64,000 nt of DNA from Streptomyces sp. NBC_01267 (GCF_036241575.1 NZ_CP108455.1:1198501-1262500); one strand, 5' to 3'; numbered from the stretch's first letter, positions 43,745 through 55,581 are shown. Notes: generated by a model not told the origin, from the sequence alone. A program made the numbers and translations.

Positions 43745-43820
43745 GCACGACGGGCGGTCACGGGGCCGTACGGAGCAGTGGCCCGGGTGGCACCCGTTGT
43801 CCCGGCGTACGGTCCGAAAT

Positions 43821-44528
43821 ATGCGCGGATCACTGGTGACCGGTTCGGTTCTGCTCGCCCTGACGGGCTCGCTCGCCCCTCGGCCGTCCCTCGCACCCCC
43901 GCCGCTCCCGGCGGCGGCCCTCGCGGATCCCGGTGACGGCACCCAGCTGATCACCGCCGAGGCCATGGGTACCAGTTCCACCACGGGCACCCTCACCTGG
44001 TGGGACCTGCGGTCCGGGACCTGGCGGGCGAGCGGGTCCGCCCCCGCCCGGTTCGGCGCGGGGGGACTGGTCGAGGGGGCACGGCGCAAGCAGGGCACCG
44101 ACACCACGCCCACCGGCCTGTACGACCTGCCGTACGCCTTCGGGATCAAGGCCGCCCCGAAGGGCAGCCGCTACCCCTACCGGCGGGTCAACTCCCGTTC
44201 GTGGTGGTGCGAGGACAACGCGGCCCGCGCCTACAACCGCTGGGTGGAGCCGCTGCCCGCCGACTGCCGTGCAGCGGACGCGGAGCGGCTCGACGCGTAC
44301 CCCACGCAGTACGCCCACACCTTCGTCGTCGGCTTCAACTACGCGCGGCCGGTGCGGGGCCGGGGCGCCGGGATCTTCCTGCACGTCGACGGGCAGGGCG
44401 CGACCGCCGGCTGTGTGTCCGTGCCGGCAGCCGCGATGGACCGGATCATGGCCTGGGCCGACCCGGCACGCCGTCCACACCTCGCGATCGGGACCCGTTC
44501 GGGTCCGACCGCGCTCGTCCGCTACTGA
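43821..44528 (+). CDS. Secreted L,D-transpeptidase-like (YkuD) protein
   Basis: 235 residues from ATG 43821. N-terminal signal peptide (RGSLVTGSVLLALTGSLAPR). The catalytic motif is HVDGQGATAGCVSVP near residue 195 (His, then SxGC-like A-G-C), which fits the YkuD/L,D-transpeptidase core, though the usual Ser/Thr before Gly-Cys is replaced by Ala (TAGC). The preceding part (TPTGLYDLPYAFGIKAAPKG) also matches YkuD-type substrates. It probably acts on cell-wall peptides outside the membrane. Confidence 0.85.
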   Translation: MRGSLVTGSVLLALTGSLAPRPSLAPPPLPAAALADPGDGTQLITAEAMGTSSTTGTLTWWDLRSGTWRASGSAPARFGAGGLVEGARRKQGTDTTPTGLYDLPYAFGIKAAPKGSRYPYRRVNSRSWWCEDNAARAYNRWVEPLPADCRAADAERLDAYPTQYAHTFVVGFNYARPVRGRGAGIFLHVDGQGATAGCVSVPAAAMDRIMAWADPARRPHLAIGTRSGPTALVRY

Positions 44529-44547
44529 CCGCGGGCGTACCGGCGGT

Positions 44548-45960
44548 TCAGGCCGCGTCGGGGCCGACATCGGCCGGGGTCAGCGGCCGGTACACCGGCG
44601 CCTCGGTCGTGTACTCGTCACAGCCGATGTCCGGGGCCTTGCCGCGCGTGTTGCCCTCGATGTCGTAGGTGACGACCGTCTGCTGCAGGGTGGCCGCGTC
44701 GATCGCGGGGCTGCCCGCCGACAGCCGGGAGATGCCGTCCGAGCCGGCCACCAGCTTCGGGTCGACACGGGTGAAGCCCGTGGCAGGGATGTTGCCGTCG
44801 GCCGCGGCGCCGAACAGGATGTTGCTCTGCCAGGTGAACCGGACGGTCTTCGCCATCGCCACCAGCTTCCCGGCCCCGCCCACCAGTAGGTTGTCCGCCA
44901 CGACGACGTCCCTGGGCTCCTCGGGGCGCTGGCTCTCGCCCGAGATCCCGTCGGCGTTGTCCAGCAGCGTGTTGTACACGATGACCACGCGGTCCGGAGC
45001 GTCGTTCCCGCGCCGGGAGTCGGCGGGTTCACCGGGCAGATGGTCGCGTTCCGTGCCGCTGCCGATCACCAGCGCCCGGCCGGTGAGACCGGACAGGTAG
45101 TTGTTCACGATCAGGTGGTCGTTGCCGTAGATGCGTACGCCCTCCTGGCCGCCGAGGAGCCAGTTGCTGTCCACCTGGGTGCCGTTGCCGTGGCGCAGGA
45201 CGATGCCGCCCCGGCTGTCGCGGAGGGTGTTGTGCCGTACGACGTTGTCCGACGACTTGACCGAGATGGCCTCGGGATCGCCGTTGGTCCGCTCGAACAG
45301 GTTCTGCTCGATGACCGCGTGGGCGCTGCTGAGCGCGCGCGGGCTGACGCCGAGGCGGATCGGCTCGCCGCCGTTGTCCCCGGCGTAGGAGTGGTCGGAG
45401 AAGTAGTTCTTCAGGACCTGGACGTGCTGGGCCATCCCGTCCGTGCCGGCCCCCTCGATGCCGAGGAAGATGCCAAGCGTGGACTTGCCGTGGAAGTGGT
45501 TGCGGTCGACCTTGCTGTAGTCGGCCCGCACCATGACCCAGTGCACGCCCTCGATGTCGGCGAGCTGGAAGTCGTTACGGGTCAGCCGGATCCGGGTGCA
45601 GTCCGGGGGCACGTCCAGCGTCTCGCTCTGCCGGAACGAGAAGCCGCTGAGGGTGATGTTGTCGGAGTTCTGGAAGGCGAAGCTCTGCTTCCCCTTGAGG
45701 ACCGCGCCGCCCCGGGACTGCGCGACGACGGTGATGGGCGCGGCCTCGGTGCCGTGCTTGTCCTTGAACGTGACCGGCTGACCGCTCGGCACCGTGTAGG
45801 TGCCGTCGGCCAGCGTGATCACCGCGCCGGGTGCGGCAGCGTCGATCGCGGTCTGCAGGGCGGCCAGCGACGTGACGGGCGTCGCCGCCCGCGCGGTCGA
45901 CGGCAGGGCGGTCAGGGCTGCTCCGAGTGCGGTCCCCGTGAGGAACGTGCGGCGGTGCAT
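44548..45960 (-). CDS. Tat-secreted PL6-family polysaccharide lyase (chondroitinase B/alginate lyase-like)
   Basis: 470 residues from ATG 45960 with GGAGG upstream. Tat signal MHRRTFLTGTALGAALTALP. The right-handed beta-helix of PL6 follows: ITLADGTYTVPSGQPVTFKD, RIRLTRNDFQLADIEGVHW, then the catalytic region DRNHFHGKSTLGIFLGIEG, YFSDHSYAGDNGGEPIRLG, DPEAISVKSSDNVVRHNTL and RHGNGTQVDSNWLLGG (Lys and Arg of the active site). It cleaves uronic-acid polysaccharides by beta-elimination outside the cell. Confidence 0.88.
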   Translation of the reverse strand: MHRRTFLTGTALGAALTALPSTARAATPVTSLAALQTAIDAAAPGAVITLADGTYTVPSGQPVTFKDKHGTEAAPITVVAQSRGGAVLKGKQSFAFQNSDNITLSGFSFRQSETLDVPPDCTRIRLTRNDFQLADIEGVHWVMVRADYSKVDRNHFHGKSTLGIFLGIEGAGTDGMAQHVQVLKNYFSDHSYAGDNGGEPIRLGVSPRALSSAHAVIEQNLFERTNGDPEAISVKSSDNVVRHNTLRDSRGGIVLRHGNGTQVDSNWLLGGQEGVRIYGNDHLIVNNYLSGLTGRALVIGSGTERDHLPGEPADSRRGNDAPDRVVIVYNTLLDNADGISGESQRPEEPRDVVVADNLLVGGAGKLVAMAKTVRFTWQSNILFGAAADGNIPATGFTRVDPKLVAGSDGISRLSAGSPAIDAATLQQTVVTYDIEGNTRGKAPDIGCDEYTTEAPVYRPLTPADVGPDAA

Positions 45961-46071
45961 GGCGCCTCCAGAGTGCTGAGCGGACGGACGTGCCGATGAT
46001 TGCGCTGATCTGCCGTTGTGTCTGCGAGTCGCTCTGCGGGTGTGTCGCTGTGCAGTTGTGCCGCCGTGCTG

Positions 46072-47370
46072 TTACGCGGACGGCATGAGGAAGAGCTCGA
46101 TGACCGGTACCAGGGCGTCGGGCCGCCGTACCGGCAGCTCCAGGGTCAGTGTGTCCGCGGGCTGGCCGCCCATCCGGGCGTTGTGGGCGGGCAGGTCGGG
46201 GTCCGTCCGGACCCGGACGATCTCGGACGCGTCGTTGAGCAGTTGGGCGTACCGGACCCGGCCTGCGAGTCCGGGCAGATGCACATGGCTCAGCGGCCAG
46301 GAGAACAGGTGCAGGTACAGCCGGTCCCCGCGCCGGGTGTACCTGCAGTCGGGCGGCGGGGTGTACGAAGCGGGCCCGCACCCACGGACGGACCGTTCGT
46401 GCAGGTCCATCCACCGCCCGATGTCGGCGAGTACGGCCCGCGCCCCCGGATCGATGTCGCCCCGCCCGGTCGGGCCCACGTTGAGCAGCAGATTGCCGTC
46501 CTTGGACACACCGTCGACCAGCATCCGTACGAGCAGGTCGGCGCTCTTGTCGTCCAGATTGTCCCGGTCGTAGCCCCAACTCCCGTTCAGCGTCTGGCAG
46601 GCCTCCCAGACCACCGGCCGGCCGCCCGCGCTCATCGGCCCCGCGGGCTGGTACTGCTCCGGAGTGACGAAGTCCCCCGGGAGTCCGGTCCGGTCGTTGA
46701 CGAGGATGCCGGGCTGGAGTTCCCGTACGAGGTCGAGCAGCGCGCGCGAGTCCCAGTCGTCGGGCCCCTTGCCGCCCCACCATTCGTCGCGGTCGGCGTA
46801 GGAGAAGTCGAAGAACAGGTAGTCGATGGTTCCGTAGGAGGTGAGCAACTCCCGTACCTGGCCGTGCAGGTACTCCTGGTACACCCGGATGTCCCGGTCG
46901 GCCGCGGCCTCGATGTAGGCGGCGTCGTCACGGCGCGGATGGGTGCCGTCGACGGGGAAGGAGGGGTGATGCCAGTCGATCAGCGAGTAGTAGAACCCGA
47001 CCTTCAGCCCCTCGGCACGGCAGGCGTCGACGAACGGGCCGAGCAGGTCACGGCCGTACGGGGTCCTGGTGACCTGGTAGTCGGTCAGCGCGCTGTCCCA
47101 GAGGCAGAAACCGTCGTGGTGCTTGGTGGTGAGGACGACGTACCGCATACCGGCGGCCCTGGCGGTTCTGGCCCACTCGGCCGGGTCGTAGCGGTCGGGG
47201 TCGAAGTGGTCGAAGTAGACCTGGTACTGCTCGTCGGTCAGCTTCTCCCGGTTCTTGACCCACTCGTGCCGGGCCGGGAGTGCGTACAGCCCCCAGTGGA
47301 CGAACATGCCGAACCGGTCGTGGGTGAACCAGGTGGTGTCCACGGGCGCGCTCACGGGTGGGGACTCCAT
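46072..47370 (-). CDS. GH29-family alpha-L-fucosidase
   Basis: 432 residues from ATG 47370. GH29 features: W-F-x-x-x-R-F-G-M-F-V-H-W-G-L-Y, YVVLTTKHHDGFCLWDS, GFYYSLIDWHHP and the nucleophile strand DYLFFDFSYADRDEWWG. There is no signal peptide, so it would act on fucosylated oligosaccharides inside the cell. It ends in TAA, uncommon in this window. It is 110 bp upstream of the PL6 lyase on the same strand; the two may serve the same polysaccharide. Confidence 0.92.
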   Translation of the reverse strand: MESPPVSAPVDTTWFTHDRFGMFVHWGLYALPARHEWVKNREKLTDEQYQVYFDHFDPDRYDPAEWARTARAAGMRYVVLTTKHHDGFCLWDSALTDYQVTRTPYGRDLLGPFVDACRAEGLKVGFYYSLIDWHHPSFPVDGTHPRRDDAAYIEAAADRDIRVYQEYLHGQVRELLTSYGTIDYLFFDFSYADRDEWWGGKGPDDWDSRALLDLVRELQPGILVNDRTGLPGDFVTPEQYQPAGPMSAGGRPVVWEACQTLNGSWGYDRDNLDDKSADLLVRMLVDGVSKDGNLLLNVGPTGRGDIDPGARAVLADIGRWMDLHERSVRGCGPASYTPPPDCRYTRRGDRLYLHLFSWPLSHVHLPGLAGRVRYAQLLNDASEIVRVRTDPDLPAHNARMGGQPADTLTLELPVRRPDALVPVIELFLMPSA

Positions 47371-47534
47371 TTCGTCGGGTACGAAGGAGCGCCGGGAGAA
47401 GCGGGCGACGACCGGGACGACAGCAGTGCCGTCCGGCGGCGCGCACGACTCCCCAGCCGCCCCTGTGAACGGCGTTCGCACATGCGGACAGCACTCGACG
47501 GGACGGTAGCCCGTCGGTCGAGCAGGGGTCAATA

Positions 47535-47569
47535 GTCCGATGACTGCGCAGGTTCCGCAGCCATCGGAC
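47535..47569. promoter_or_regulatory. Long imperfect inverted repeat upstream of the fucosidase
   Basis: 14-base arms (GTCCGATGACTGCG at 47535-47548 and its complement with one mismatch at 47556-47569) with a 7-base centre. A third GTCCGATG copy lies near 47612. It is 165 bp upstream of the fucosidase start and 90 bp after the argR stop, so it could be an operator or the argR terminator. Confidence 0.55.
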
Positions 47570-47658
47570 GGGGACCGGAACCGAACGGGGCCGCACCGGC
47601 AGCCGGTACAGGTCCGATGTATGGCCCGGATGTGCGCACGTGAAAGATCCGGGGGTCG

Positions 47659-48195
47659 CTACCGCGGGTTCTGCGCCAGCCGCAGCAGATGGTCCGCGAG
47701 CGCCTGCCCGCCCGCCGGGTCGCGGCTGATCAGCATCAGCGTGTCGTCACCGGCGATCGTGCCGAGGATGTCGTGCAGTTCGGCCTGGTCGATGGCCGAG
47801 GCGAGGAACTGGGCCGCGCCCGGAGGCGTCCGCAGCACCACCAGATTGGCCGAGGCCTCCGCCGAGATCAGCAGCTCGGAGGAGAGCCTGCGCATCCGCT
47901 CCTCCTTGGCGGACTCGCCGAGCGGGGCCTGCGGCGTGCGGTAACCGCCCTCGCTGGGCACCGCGTAGATCAGCTCGCCGCCGGTGTTGCGGATCTTCAC
48001 CGCGCCCAGCTCGTCGAGGTCCCGGGAGAGCGTCGCCTGCGTGACGCTCAGCCCGTCGTCGGCGAGCAGCTTGGCGAGCTGGCTCTGCGAGCGGACCGGC
48101 TGCCGGTTGAGGATGTCCACGATCCGGCGGTGGCGGGCCGTGCGGGTCTGCGGGACTGACGGCCCACCGTGCTCGGTTTCCTGCGCCTCGGTCAT
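47659..48195 (-). CDS. argR: Arginine repressor
   Basis: 178 residues from ATG 48195. The N-terminal winged helix-turn-helix ([40 protein letters not shown]) and the C-terminal oligomerisation/arginine-binding domain ([20 protein letters not shown]; the GDDT motif) are complete. As an arginine-bound hexamer it represses arginine biosynthesis at ARG boxes. Last gene of the argCJBDR operon, seven bases after argD, so its own level follows the operon. Confidence 0.97.
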   Translation of the reverse strand: MTEAQETEHGGPSVPQTRTARHRRIVDILNRQPVRSQSQLAKLLADDGLSVTQATLSRDLDELGAVKIRNTGGELIYAVPSEGGYRTPQAPLGESAKEERMRRLSSELLISAEASANLVVLRTPPGAAQFLASAIDQAELHDILGTIAGDDTLMLISRDPAGGQALADHLLRLAQNPR

Positions 48196-48202
48196 CCTTG
48201 CC

Positions 48203-49399
48203 TCATTCTGCGGATCGCTCTTCCCCGTTGGCCTGGTCGAGAACGCCGGGCAGCGCCTGGAGGAACGCGTCCACCTCGTCGTCGCCGATGATCAGTGGGG
48301 GCATCAGTCGTACGACATCGGGACCGGTCACGTTCACCAGGAAGCCGGCGTCCTGAGCCGCCTTCTGCACCTGGTGCGCGCGGGACTCGGTGAGCACGAT
48401 ACCCAGCAGCAGTCCGGCACCACGGACCTGCCCGACCAACGGGTGTCCCAGGGCCTCGATTCCGCTCCGCAGCCGCTCCCCCATCCGCTTCACGTTGTCG
48501 AGGATTCCGTCGGCGGCGATCGTGTCGAGCACCGCGAGTCCGGCGGCGCAGGCGACGGGGTTGCCGCCGAACGTCGAACCGTGCTGCCCGGGGTGGAGCA
48601 GATCGGCCGCCGGGCCGAACGCCACAGCGGCGCCCAGCGGCAGCCCGCCGCCCAGTCCCTTGGCGAGCGTGACGACATCGGGGTCGACGCCGTCGTGCGC
48701 CTGGTGCTCGAACCAGCTGCCGGTGCGCCCGACCCCGGTCTGGACCTCGTCGAGCACCAGCAGGGTGCCGGTGGCGCGGGTGATCGCGCGGGCGGCCTGG
48801 AGATAGCCCTTGGGCGGGACGACGACGCCGTTCTCCCCCTGGACCGGCTCGATGATCACGAAGGCGGTGTTCTCGGTGACGACCGCGCGCAGCGCTTCCA
48901 CGTCACCGTACGGAACATGGGTGACCACGCCGGGCAGCGGCTCGAAGCCGTTCTGCTTGCCGGGCTGGCCGGTCAGCGAGAGCGCGCCCATGGTGCGGCC
49001 GTGGAAGGCGCCCTGGGTGGCGACCATGTGGGTACGCCCGGTGAGCCGGCCGATCTTGAAGGCGGCTTCGTTGGCCTCGGCGCCCGAGTTGGCGAAGTAC
49101 ACGCGGCCGGGGCGGCCGAAGAGCTGGAGCAGCCGCTCCGCGAGGGCGACCGGCGGTTCGGCGATGTAGAGGTTGGAGACATGGCCGAGCGAGGCGATCT
49201 GCCGGGAGACCGCGTCGACGACCGCGGGGTGGGCGTGGCCGAGCGCGTTGACCGCGATGCCGCCGACGAAGTCGGTGTACGCCGTGCCGTCGGCATCCCA
49301 GACCCTGGCACCCGCGCCGCGCACCAGGGAGAGTTTCGGGGTGCCGTAGTTGTCCATCAGAGCGCCCTGCCAGCGCTGCGCGAGATCCTGGTTGCTCAT
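48203..49399 (-). CDS. argD: Acetylornithine aminotransferase
   Basis: 398 residues from ATG 49399, whose ATG overlaps the argB stop (ATGA). Class III PLP aminotransferase: [52 protein letters not shown] and the PLP lysine in [17 protein letters not shown]. It converts N-acetylglutamate semialdehyde to N-acetylornithine. Confidence 0.97.
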   Translation of the reverse strand: MSNQDLAQRWQGALMDNYGTPKLSLVRGAGARVWDADGTAYTDFVGGIAVNALGHAHPAVVDAVSRQIASLGHVSNLYIAEPPVALAERLLQLFGRPGRVYFANSGAEANEAAFKIGRLTGRTHMVATQGAFHGRTMGALSLTGQPGKQNGFEPLPGVVTHVPYGDVEALRAVVTENTAFVIIEPVQGENGVVVPPKGYLQAARAITRATGTLLVLDEVQTGVGRTGSWFEHQAHDGVDPDVVTLAKGLGGGLPLGAAVAFGPAADLLHPGQHGSTFGGNPVACAAGLAVLDTIAADGILDNVKRMGERLRSGIEALGHPLVGQVRGAGLLLGIVLTESRAHQVQKAAQDAGFLVNVTGPDVVRLMPPLIIGDDEVDAFLQALPGVLDQANGEERSAE

Positions 49400-50333
49400 G
49401 ACTCCCCCTCGGTGACGGTGCGTTCGGTGACTTTTGCGGCTTCTGCGCCTTCTGCGTCCGGCACGACCATCGTGCCGATGCCCTCGTCGGTGAAGATCTC
49501 CAGCAGGATCGAGTGCTGGACCCGTCCGTCGATCACCCGGGCGGTGGTGACGCCGTTGCGCACGGCGAACAGGCAGCCCTGCATCTTGGGGACCATGCCG
49601 CTGGCCAGCTCGGGCAGCAGCTTCTCCAGCTCCTTCGCCGTGAGCCTGCTGATCACCTCGTCGCTGTTCGGCCAGTCCTCGTACAGCCCCTCGACATCGG
49701 TGAGCACCATCAGCGTCTCCGCGTTCAGCGCGGCGGCCAGTGCGGCGGCGGCGGTGTCGGCGTTCACGTTGAAGACGTGGTTGTCGTCGGCGCTGCGCGC
49801 GATGGAGGAGACGACCGGGATCCGGCCGTCGTCGAGGAGGGCCTCGATCGCACCGATGTTGATCTCGGTGATCTCACCGACCCGGCCGATGTCCACGGGC
49901 TCCCCGTCGATCTGCGGGAAGTGCTGGACCGCGGTGATCGTGTTCGCGTCCTCGCCGGTCATCCCGACGGCGAGCGGGCCGTGCTGGTTGAGCAGCCCGA
50001 CGAGTTCGCGCTGGACCTGACCGGCGAGGACCATCCGTACGACGTCCATCGCCTCGGGGGTGGTCACCCGCAGTCCGGCCTTGAACTCGCTGACCAGGCC
50101 GTGCCGGTCGAGCTGCGCGCTGATCTGCGGACCGCCACCGTGCACGACGACCGGCTTGAGCCCGGCGTGCCGCAGGAAGACGACGTCCTGGGCGAAGGCG
50201 GACTTCAGCTCCTCGTCGACCATGGCGTTGCCGCCGAACTTGATGACGACGGTCTTGCCGTGGTGGCGGGTCAGCCAGGGCAGCGCCTCGATGAGGGTCT
50301 GGGCCTTGGGCAGCGCGGTGTGCTTACGGGTAC

Positions 50334-50337
<4 letters not shown>
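49396..50337 (-). CDS. argB: Acetylglutamate kinase
   Basis: 313 residues from ATG 50337, overlapping the argJ stop by four bases. Amino acid kinase fold: [45 protein letters not shown]-type loop ([20 protein letters not shown]), [20 protein letters not shown] and the C-terminal [16 protein letters not shown]. It phosphorylates N-acetylglutamate, the second step of arginine synthesis. Confidence 0.97.
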
Positions 50338-52564
<2,227 letters not shown>

Positions 52565-52850
52565 AGGTCGCGGCGGAGAAGGCGGCGTCGTGGTGACCGA
52601 GCGGCCGAGTCGGAGCGGGACGTCCTGGGCCGAGGAGACGATCCTTTCCCGACGAGTGCCTGACTGCGGTGCGCGGCTGACCGCAGCGACCCACCCGCCC
52701 GGACATCGTGGACGGAAACCGGGCACATCCGCCGCCACGGACGGGTGCGGATCCGGATCTCCCAGCTGACCACGGATCACGTGGGTCCCGGGACCGGGGC
52801 TCGGCGGATTTCGCTGGTACGCACGTCAGCTCCTGCCCCGGGGCGGCCCT
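52565..52850. other. Region between argC and the S74 gene
   Basis: About 290 bp upstream of argC and downstream of the S74-domain gene on the same strand. I see no gene, RNA or repeat here. Confidence 0.4.
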
Positions 52851-53288
52851 TCATCCCGGGTCGGCGGCTCCGGGACCGCTGGGGTGGTGTGCCGGTGGAC
52901 TCTGGGCTCGTAGGGCCGCGACCTCGTTTCGCAGCTCGGTCAGTTCCCGGTGCAGTGCCTGGATCGCGACGACGGCCACTCCGTTGGCATCGGTGCAGCA
53001 GATCGTCCGGTCGTTCTCACCGACTCCGAACGCTTTCCACCAGTCCTGCGCCATCGGGCCCAGATGGCGTACGTGTGGCGGGTCCCAGTGGTACCGCCAC
53101 GTGCTGACCGGCAGCCGCACCACCTGCTCCAGCACCTGGTAACCGTTGACCGGATCGCTACCGTGCACCGCACCGGACACGGCATCGGACGCCAGACCGG
53201 CCGCAGAGGCACCCTGCCGGGGGCGCATCCTGACCAGGGCCGGCATCCAGGCCCTGGCCACGTGCTCTTTCAACCGCCGGTAGCTCAT
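52851..53288 (-). CDS. S74-type (intramolecular chaperone) domain protein
   Basis: 145 residues from ATG 53288, overlapping the upstream stop by four bases (ATGA). Residues about 50-125 match the peptidase S74/endosialidase chaperone domain: VLEQVVRLPVSTWRYHWDPP, HVRHLGPMAQDWWKAFGVGE and DANGVAVVAIQALHREL, followed by a coiled-coil helix (LTELRNEVAALRAQ). S74 domains trimerise and fold phage tail fibres or secreted trimeric proteins, then cleave themselves off. Here the domain is encoded separately from its secreted partner. There is no signal peptide of its own. Confidence 0.75.
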   Translation of the reverse strand: MSYRRLKEHVARAWMPALVRMRPRQGASAAGLASDAVSGAVHGSDPVNGYQVLEQVVRLPVSTWRYHWDPPHVRHLGPMAQDWWKAFGVGENDRTICCTDANGVAVVAIQALHRELTELRNEVAALRAQSPPAHHPSGPGAADPG

Positions 53289-53599
53289 CGCTCCCAGACC
53301 ACTGCGGTGACCTCGGTCTTCAGCCCACGATCCGAGAAGAGCAGGCTGCCCCCACCACCGCGGTTCTCAGGGCTGTTCACCGGCAGTTGGACCAGGCCGT
53401 TGCCCACCCCGCTGCCGTGAGCCGTCACGCCGACCGCCGTGATGTCACGATCCTTGTTGATCATCGTGGTGTCGTGAGCGGCATTGCCGGCCGCCAGAAC
53501 GTTCGTGCTCGCGACCGCCGGAACGCTCAAGGCACCTGTACCGGCAGCCGCCGTGGCTGTCAGCACCAGCAGACGGCGGGCAACGCGCTTCGTGGGCAT
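53285..53599 (-). CDS. Small secreted protein ending in the start of an S74 domain
   Basis: 104 residues from ATG 53599, with GGAAGGA eight bases upstream. Signal peptide (KRVARRLLVLTATAAAGTGA, cleavage near VAST), then a Gly/Asn-rich body like many Streptomyces surface peptides (NVLAAGNAAHDTTMINKDRD; GVGNGLVQLPVNSPENRGGG). The C-terminus SLLFSDRGLKTEVTAVVWER matches the first strand of S74 domains (SDRxLK). It then stops and the next gene begins in the overlapping ATGA. A frameshift within one ancestral gene or a translationally coupled pair are both possible. Confidence 0.7.
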   Translation of the reverse strand: MPTKRVARRLLVLTATAAAGTGALSVPAVASTNVLAAGNAAHDTTMINKDRDITAVGVTAHGSGVGNGLVQLPVNSPENRGGGGSLLFSDRGLKTEVTAVVWER

Positions 53600-53818
53600 C
53601 GAGCATCCTTCCGGCCTGGACGCCGAGTGCGTCCGCGACACCCCTAACGGCACGTTGCCCCAAAAGGCACGTACGTACCTCGCGCGCCCCCGACTTGACC
53701 GGCTTCGGTCATGGTCAGCCGGGTCCCGGAGGGCCGACAACGGGCTCGGCGAGCACCCGACAAAGGCGGTGCGGAGAAAGTCGGGTGATCGGGACCGATG
53801 TCGCTGCACGATGGGGGC

Positions 53819-54631
53819 ATGGATGACACGACCTTGGTAACCCGCTTCCTCCGCGACGGCTTCGTGAAGTTGGAGGGCGCCGTCGCACCGCGCGTGGCCG
53901 CTGACTGCGCGCGGCTGCTGTGGCGGGAGACGGGCTGCGACCCGGACGATCCAGCGACATGGACGCAGCCCGTGCACTGGGTGGCCGGCATGGCGCAGGG
54001 GCCGTTCGCCGCCGCGCCCAACTCCCCGTTCCTGCAGCGCGCGTACGACCTGCTCGTCGGCGCGGGGCGCTGGGAACCGCGCTACTCACTGGGCACGTTC
54101 CCGCTGCGCTTCCCGCACGAGGAGGAGCCGGACGACGCGGGCTGGCACATCGAGGGGAGCTATCTGCCGGAGGGCGAGAGCTGGTACTTCACCAATCTGC
54201 GATCCCGGGGGCGGTCGCTGCTGATGCTGTTCCTGTTCAGCGAAGTCGGCGAGGAGGACGCTCCGACCCGGATCCGGGTCGGCTCACACCTCGACGTGCC
54301 GAAGGTGCTGGAGAAGTACGGGGAGGACGGGGCGAGCGGGCTGACCCTCGCGCCCGGTCTGGTGGCGGCGTCCGAGCACCGGCCGCTTACCCTCGCCACG
54401 GGGTCTCCTGGCGACGTCTTCCTGTGTCATCCGTTCCTGGTGCACGCGGCGCAACCGCACCACGGGGTGCGGCCCCGTTTCATGGCTCAGCCGCCGCTGA
54501 TGCCGGCCGCGCCGTACGAGCTGGAGCGGGCCGACAGCGCGTACTCCCCCGTGGAGATCGCGATCCGCCGGGGCCTGGGACAGGACACCCCGGGTCCGGA
54601 CGGGGACGGCGCGGGCTGCAGCGCCGGGTAG
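53819..54631 (+). CDS. Phytanoyl-CoA dioxygenase-like (PhyH) Fe(II)/2-oxoglutarate enzyme
   Basis: 270 residues from ATG 53819 (ATG 53798 is in frame upstream). PhyH-type motifs: FLRDGFVKLEGAVAPRVAAD at the N-terminus, iron ligands in GWHIEGSY (His-x-Glu, replacing the common His-x-Asp), the distal His in FLCHPFLVHAAQPHHG, and the 2-oxoglutarate-binding Arg in VRPRFMAQPP. It probably hydroxylates a small molecule; substrate unknown. The gene is followed by an AraC regulator on the same strand. Confidence 0.82.
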   Translation: MDDTTLVTRFLRDGFVKLEGAVAPRVAADCARLLWRETGCDPDDPATWTQPVHWVAGMAQGPFAAAPNSPFLQRAYDLLVGAGRWEPRYSLGTFPLRFPHEEEPDDAGWHIEGSYLPEGESWYFTNLRSRGRSLLMLFLFSEVGEEDAPTRIRVGSHLDVPKVLEKYGEDGASGLTLAPGLVAASEHRPLTLATGSPGDVFLCHPFLVHAAQPHHGVRPRFMAQPPLMPAAPYELERADSAYSPVEIAIRRGLGQDTPGPDGDGAGCSAG

Positions 54632-54691
54632 CCAGTGGACCTACGTCATCGCTGCCCAGCGAGGTGGCCGTCAGGAAGAAGGAGGCCGGGC

Positions 54692-55558
54692 ATGCTGGAG
54701 CGGCTGAACCAGGCCATGGAGCACATCGAGAGCCATCTCGACCAGGACATCGAGGTGAAGGAACTGGCACGCATCGCGGCCACCTCGGAGTACCACCTGC
54801 GTCGGATGTTCTCCGCGCTCGCGGGCATACCGCTGTCGGAGTACATCCGGCGCCGTCGGCTCACCCTCGCGGGCGCCGAAGTACTGGCGGGGCGCGAGAC
54901 GCTGCTGGAGATCGCGGTGCGCTACGGGTACAGCTCCGGCGAGGCGTTCGCGCGGGCGTTCCGTGCCATGCACGGCATCGGACCGGGCGAGGCCCGGCGT
55001 ACCGGCGCCGCGCTCAACTCCCGGTCCCGGATGTCCTTCCGCCTCACCATCGAAGGGAGCAGCACCCTGCGGTACCGCGTCGTGGACAAGGCGGACTTCG
55101 CCGTCGTCGGGCTCAAGACCCGGGTACCGCTGGTGCATGCGGGGCCGAACCAGGCGATCACGGACTTCGTCCGAGGGATCGAGCCGCAGACTCTGGAGCG
55201 CCTGGAGGAACTGTCGGACCAGGAGCCGCACGGCATCGTCGCGGTCTGCGACGACCTGGACCCCAGCCGCGCCGAGGGCACCGAACTCGACTACCACCAC
55301 GGTGTGATCACCTCCGCGGGCGCCCCGGAGGGCACGACCGCATCGGCCGTCCCGGCCGGCACCTGGGCGGTCTTCACCACCTCCGGGCCGGCGCCGCAGG
55401 CCATCCAGGAGCTGTGGCGGGACGTGTTCACCGAGTGGTTCCCGTCGAACCCGTACCGCACCCGTACCGGCCCTGAGATCCTGCGCACCCGCCTGTCGCC
55501 GGAAAAGACCCACGCCGACGCCGAACTGTGGCTGCCGGTGGAGCCCGAGCACGGCTGA
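54692..55558 (+). CDS. AraC-family regulator with GyrI-like effector domain
   Basis: 288 residues from ATG 54692, seven bases after GGAGG. Two helix-turn-helices at the N-terminus (IEVKELARIAATSEYHLRRM; LLEIAVRYGYSSGEAFARAF), then a GyrI/Rob-like ligand domain (residues 130-288; YRVVDKADFAVVGLKTRVPL; VPAGTWAVFTTSGPAPQAIQ). Proteins of this type bind drugs or metabolites and activate efflux or detoxification genes. It may control the adjacent PhyH gene. Confidence 0.9.
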   Translation: MLERLNQAMEHIESHLDQDIEVKELARIAATSEYHLRRMFSALAGIPLSEYIRRRRLTLAGAEVLAGRETLLEIAVRYGYSSGEAFARAFRAMHGIGPGEARRTGAALNSRSRMSFRLTIEGSSTLRYRVVDKADFAVVGLKTRVPLVHAGPNQAITDFVRGIEPQTLERLEELSDQEPHGIVAVCDDLDPSRAEGTELDYHHGVITSAGAPEGTTASAVPAGTWAVFTTSGPAPQAIQELWRDVFTEWFPSNPYRTRTGPEILRTRLSPEKTHADAELWLPVEPEHG

Positions 55559-55581
55559 CCAGAGCGGCAGAACCCTTCGCC

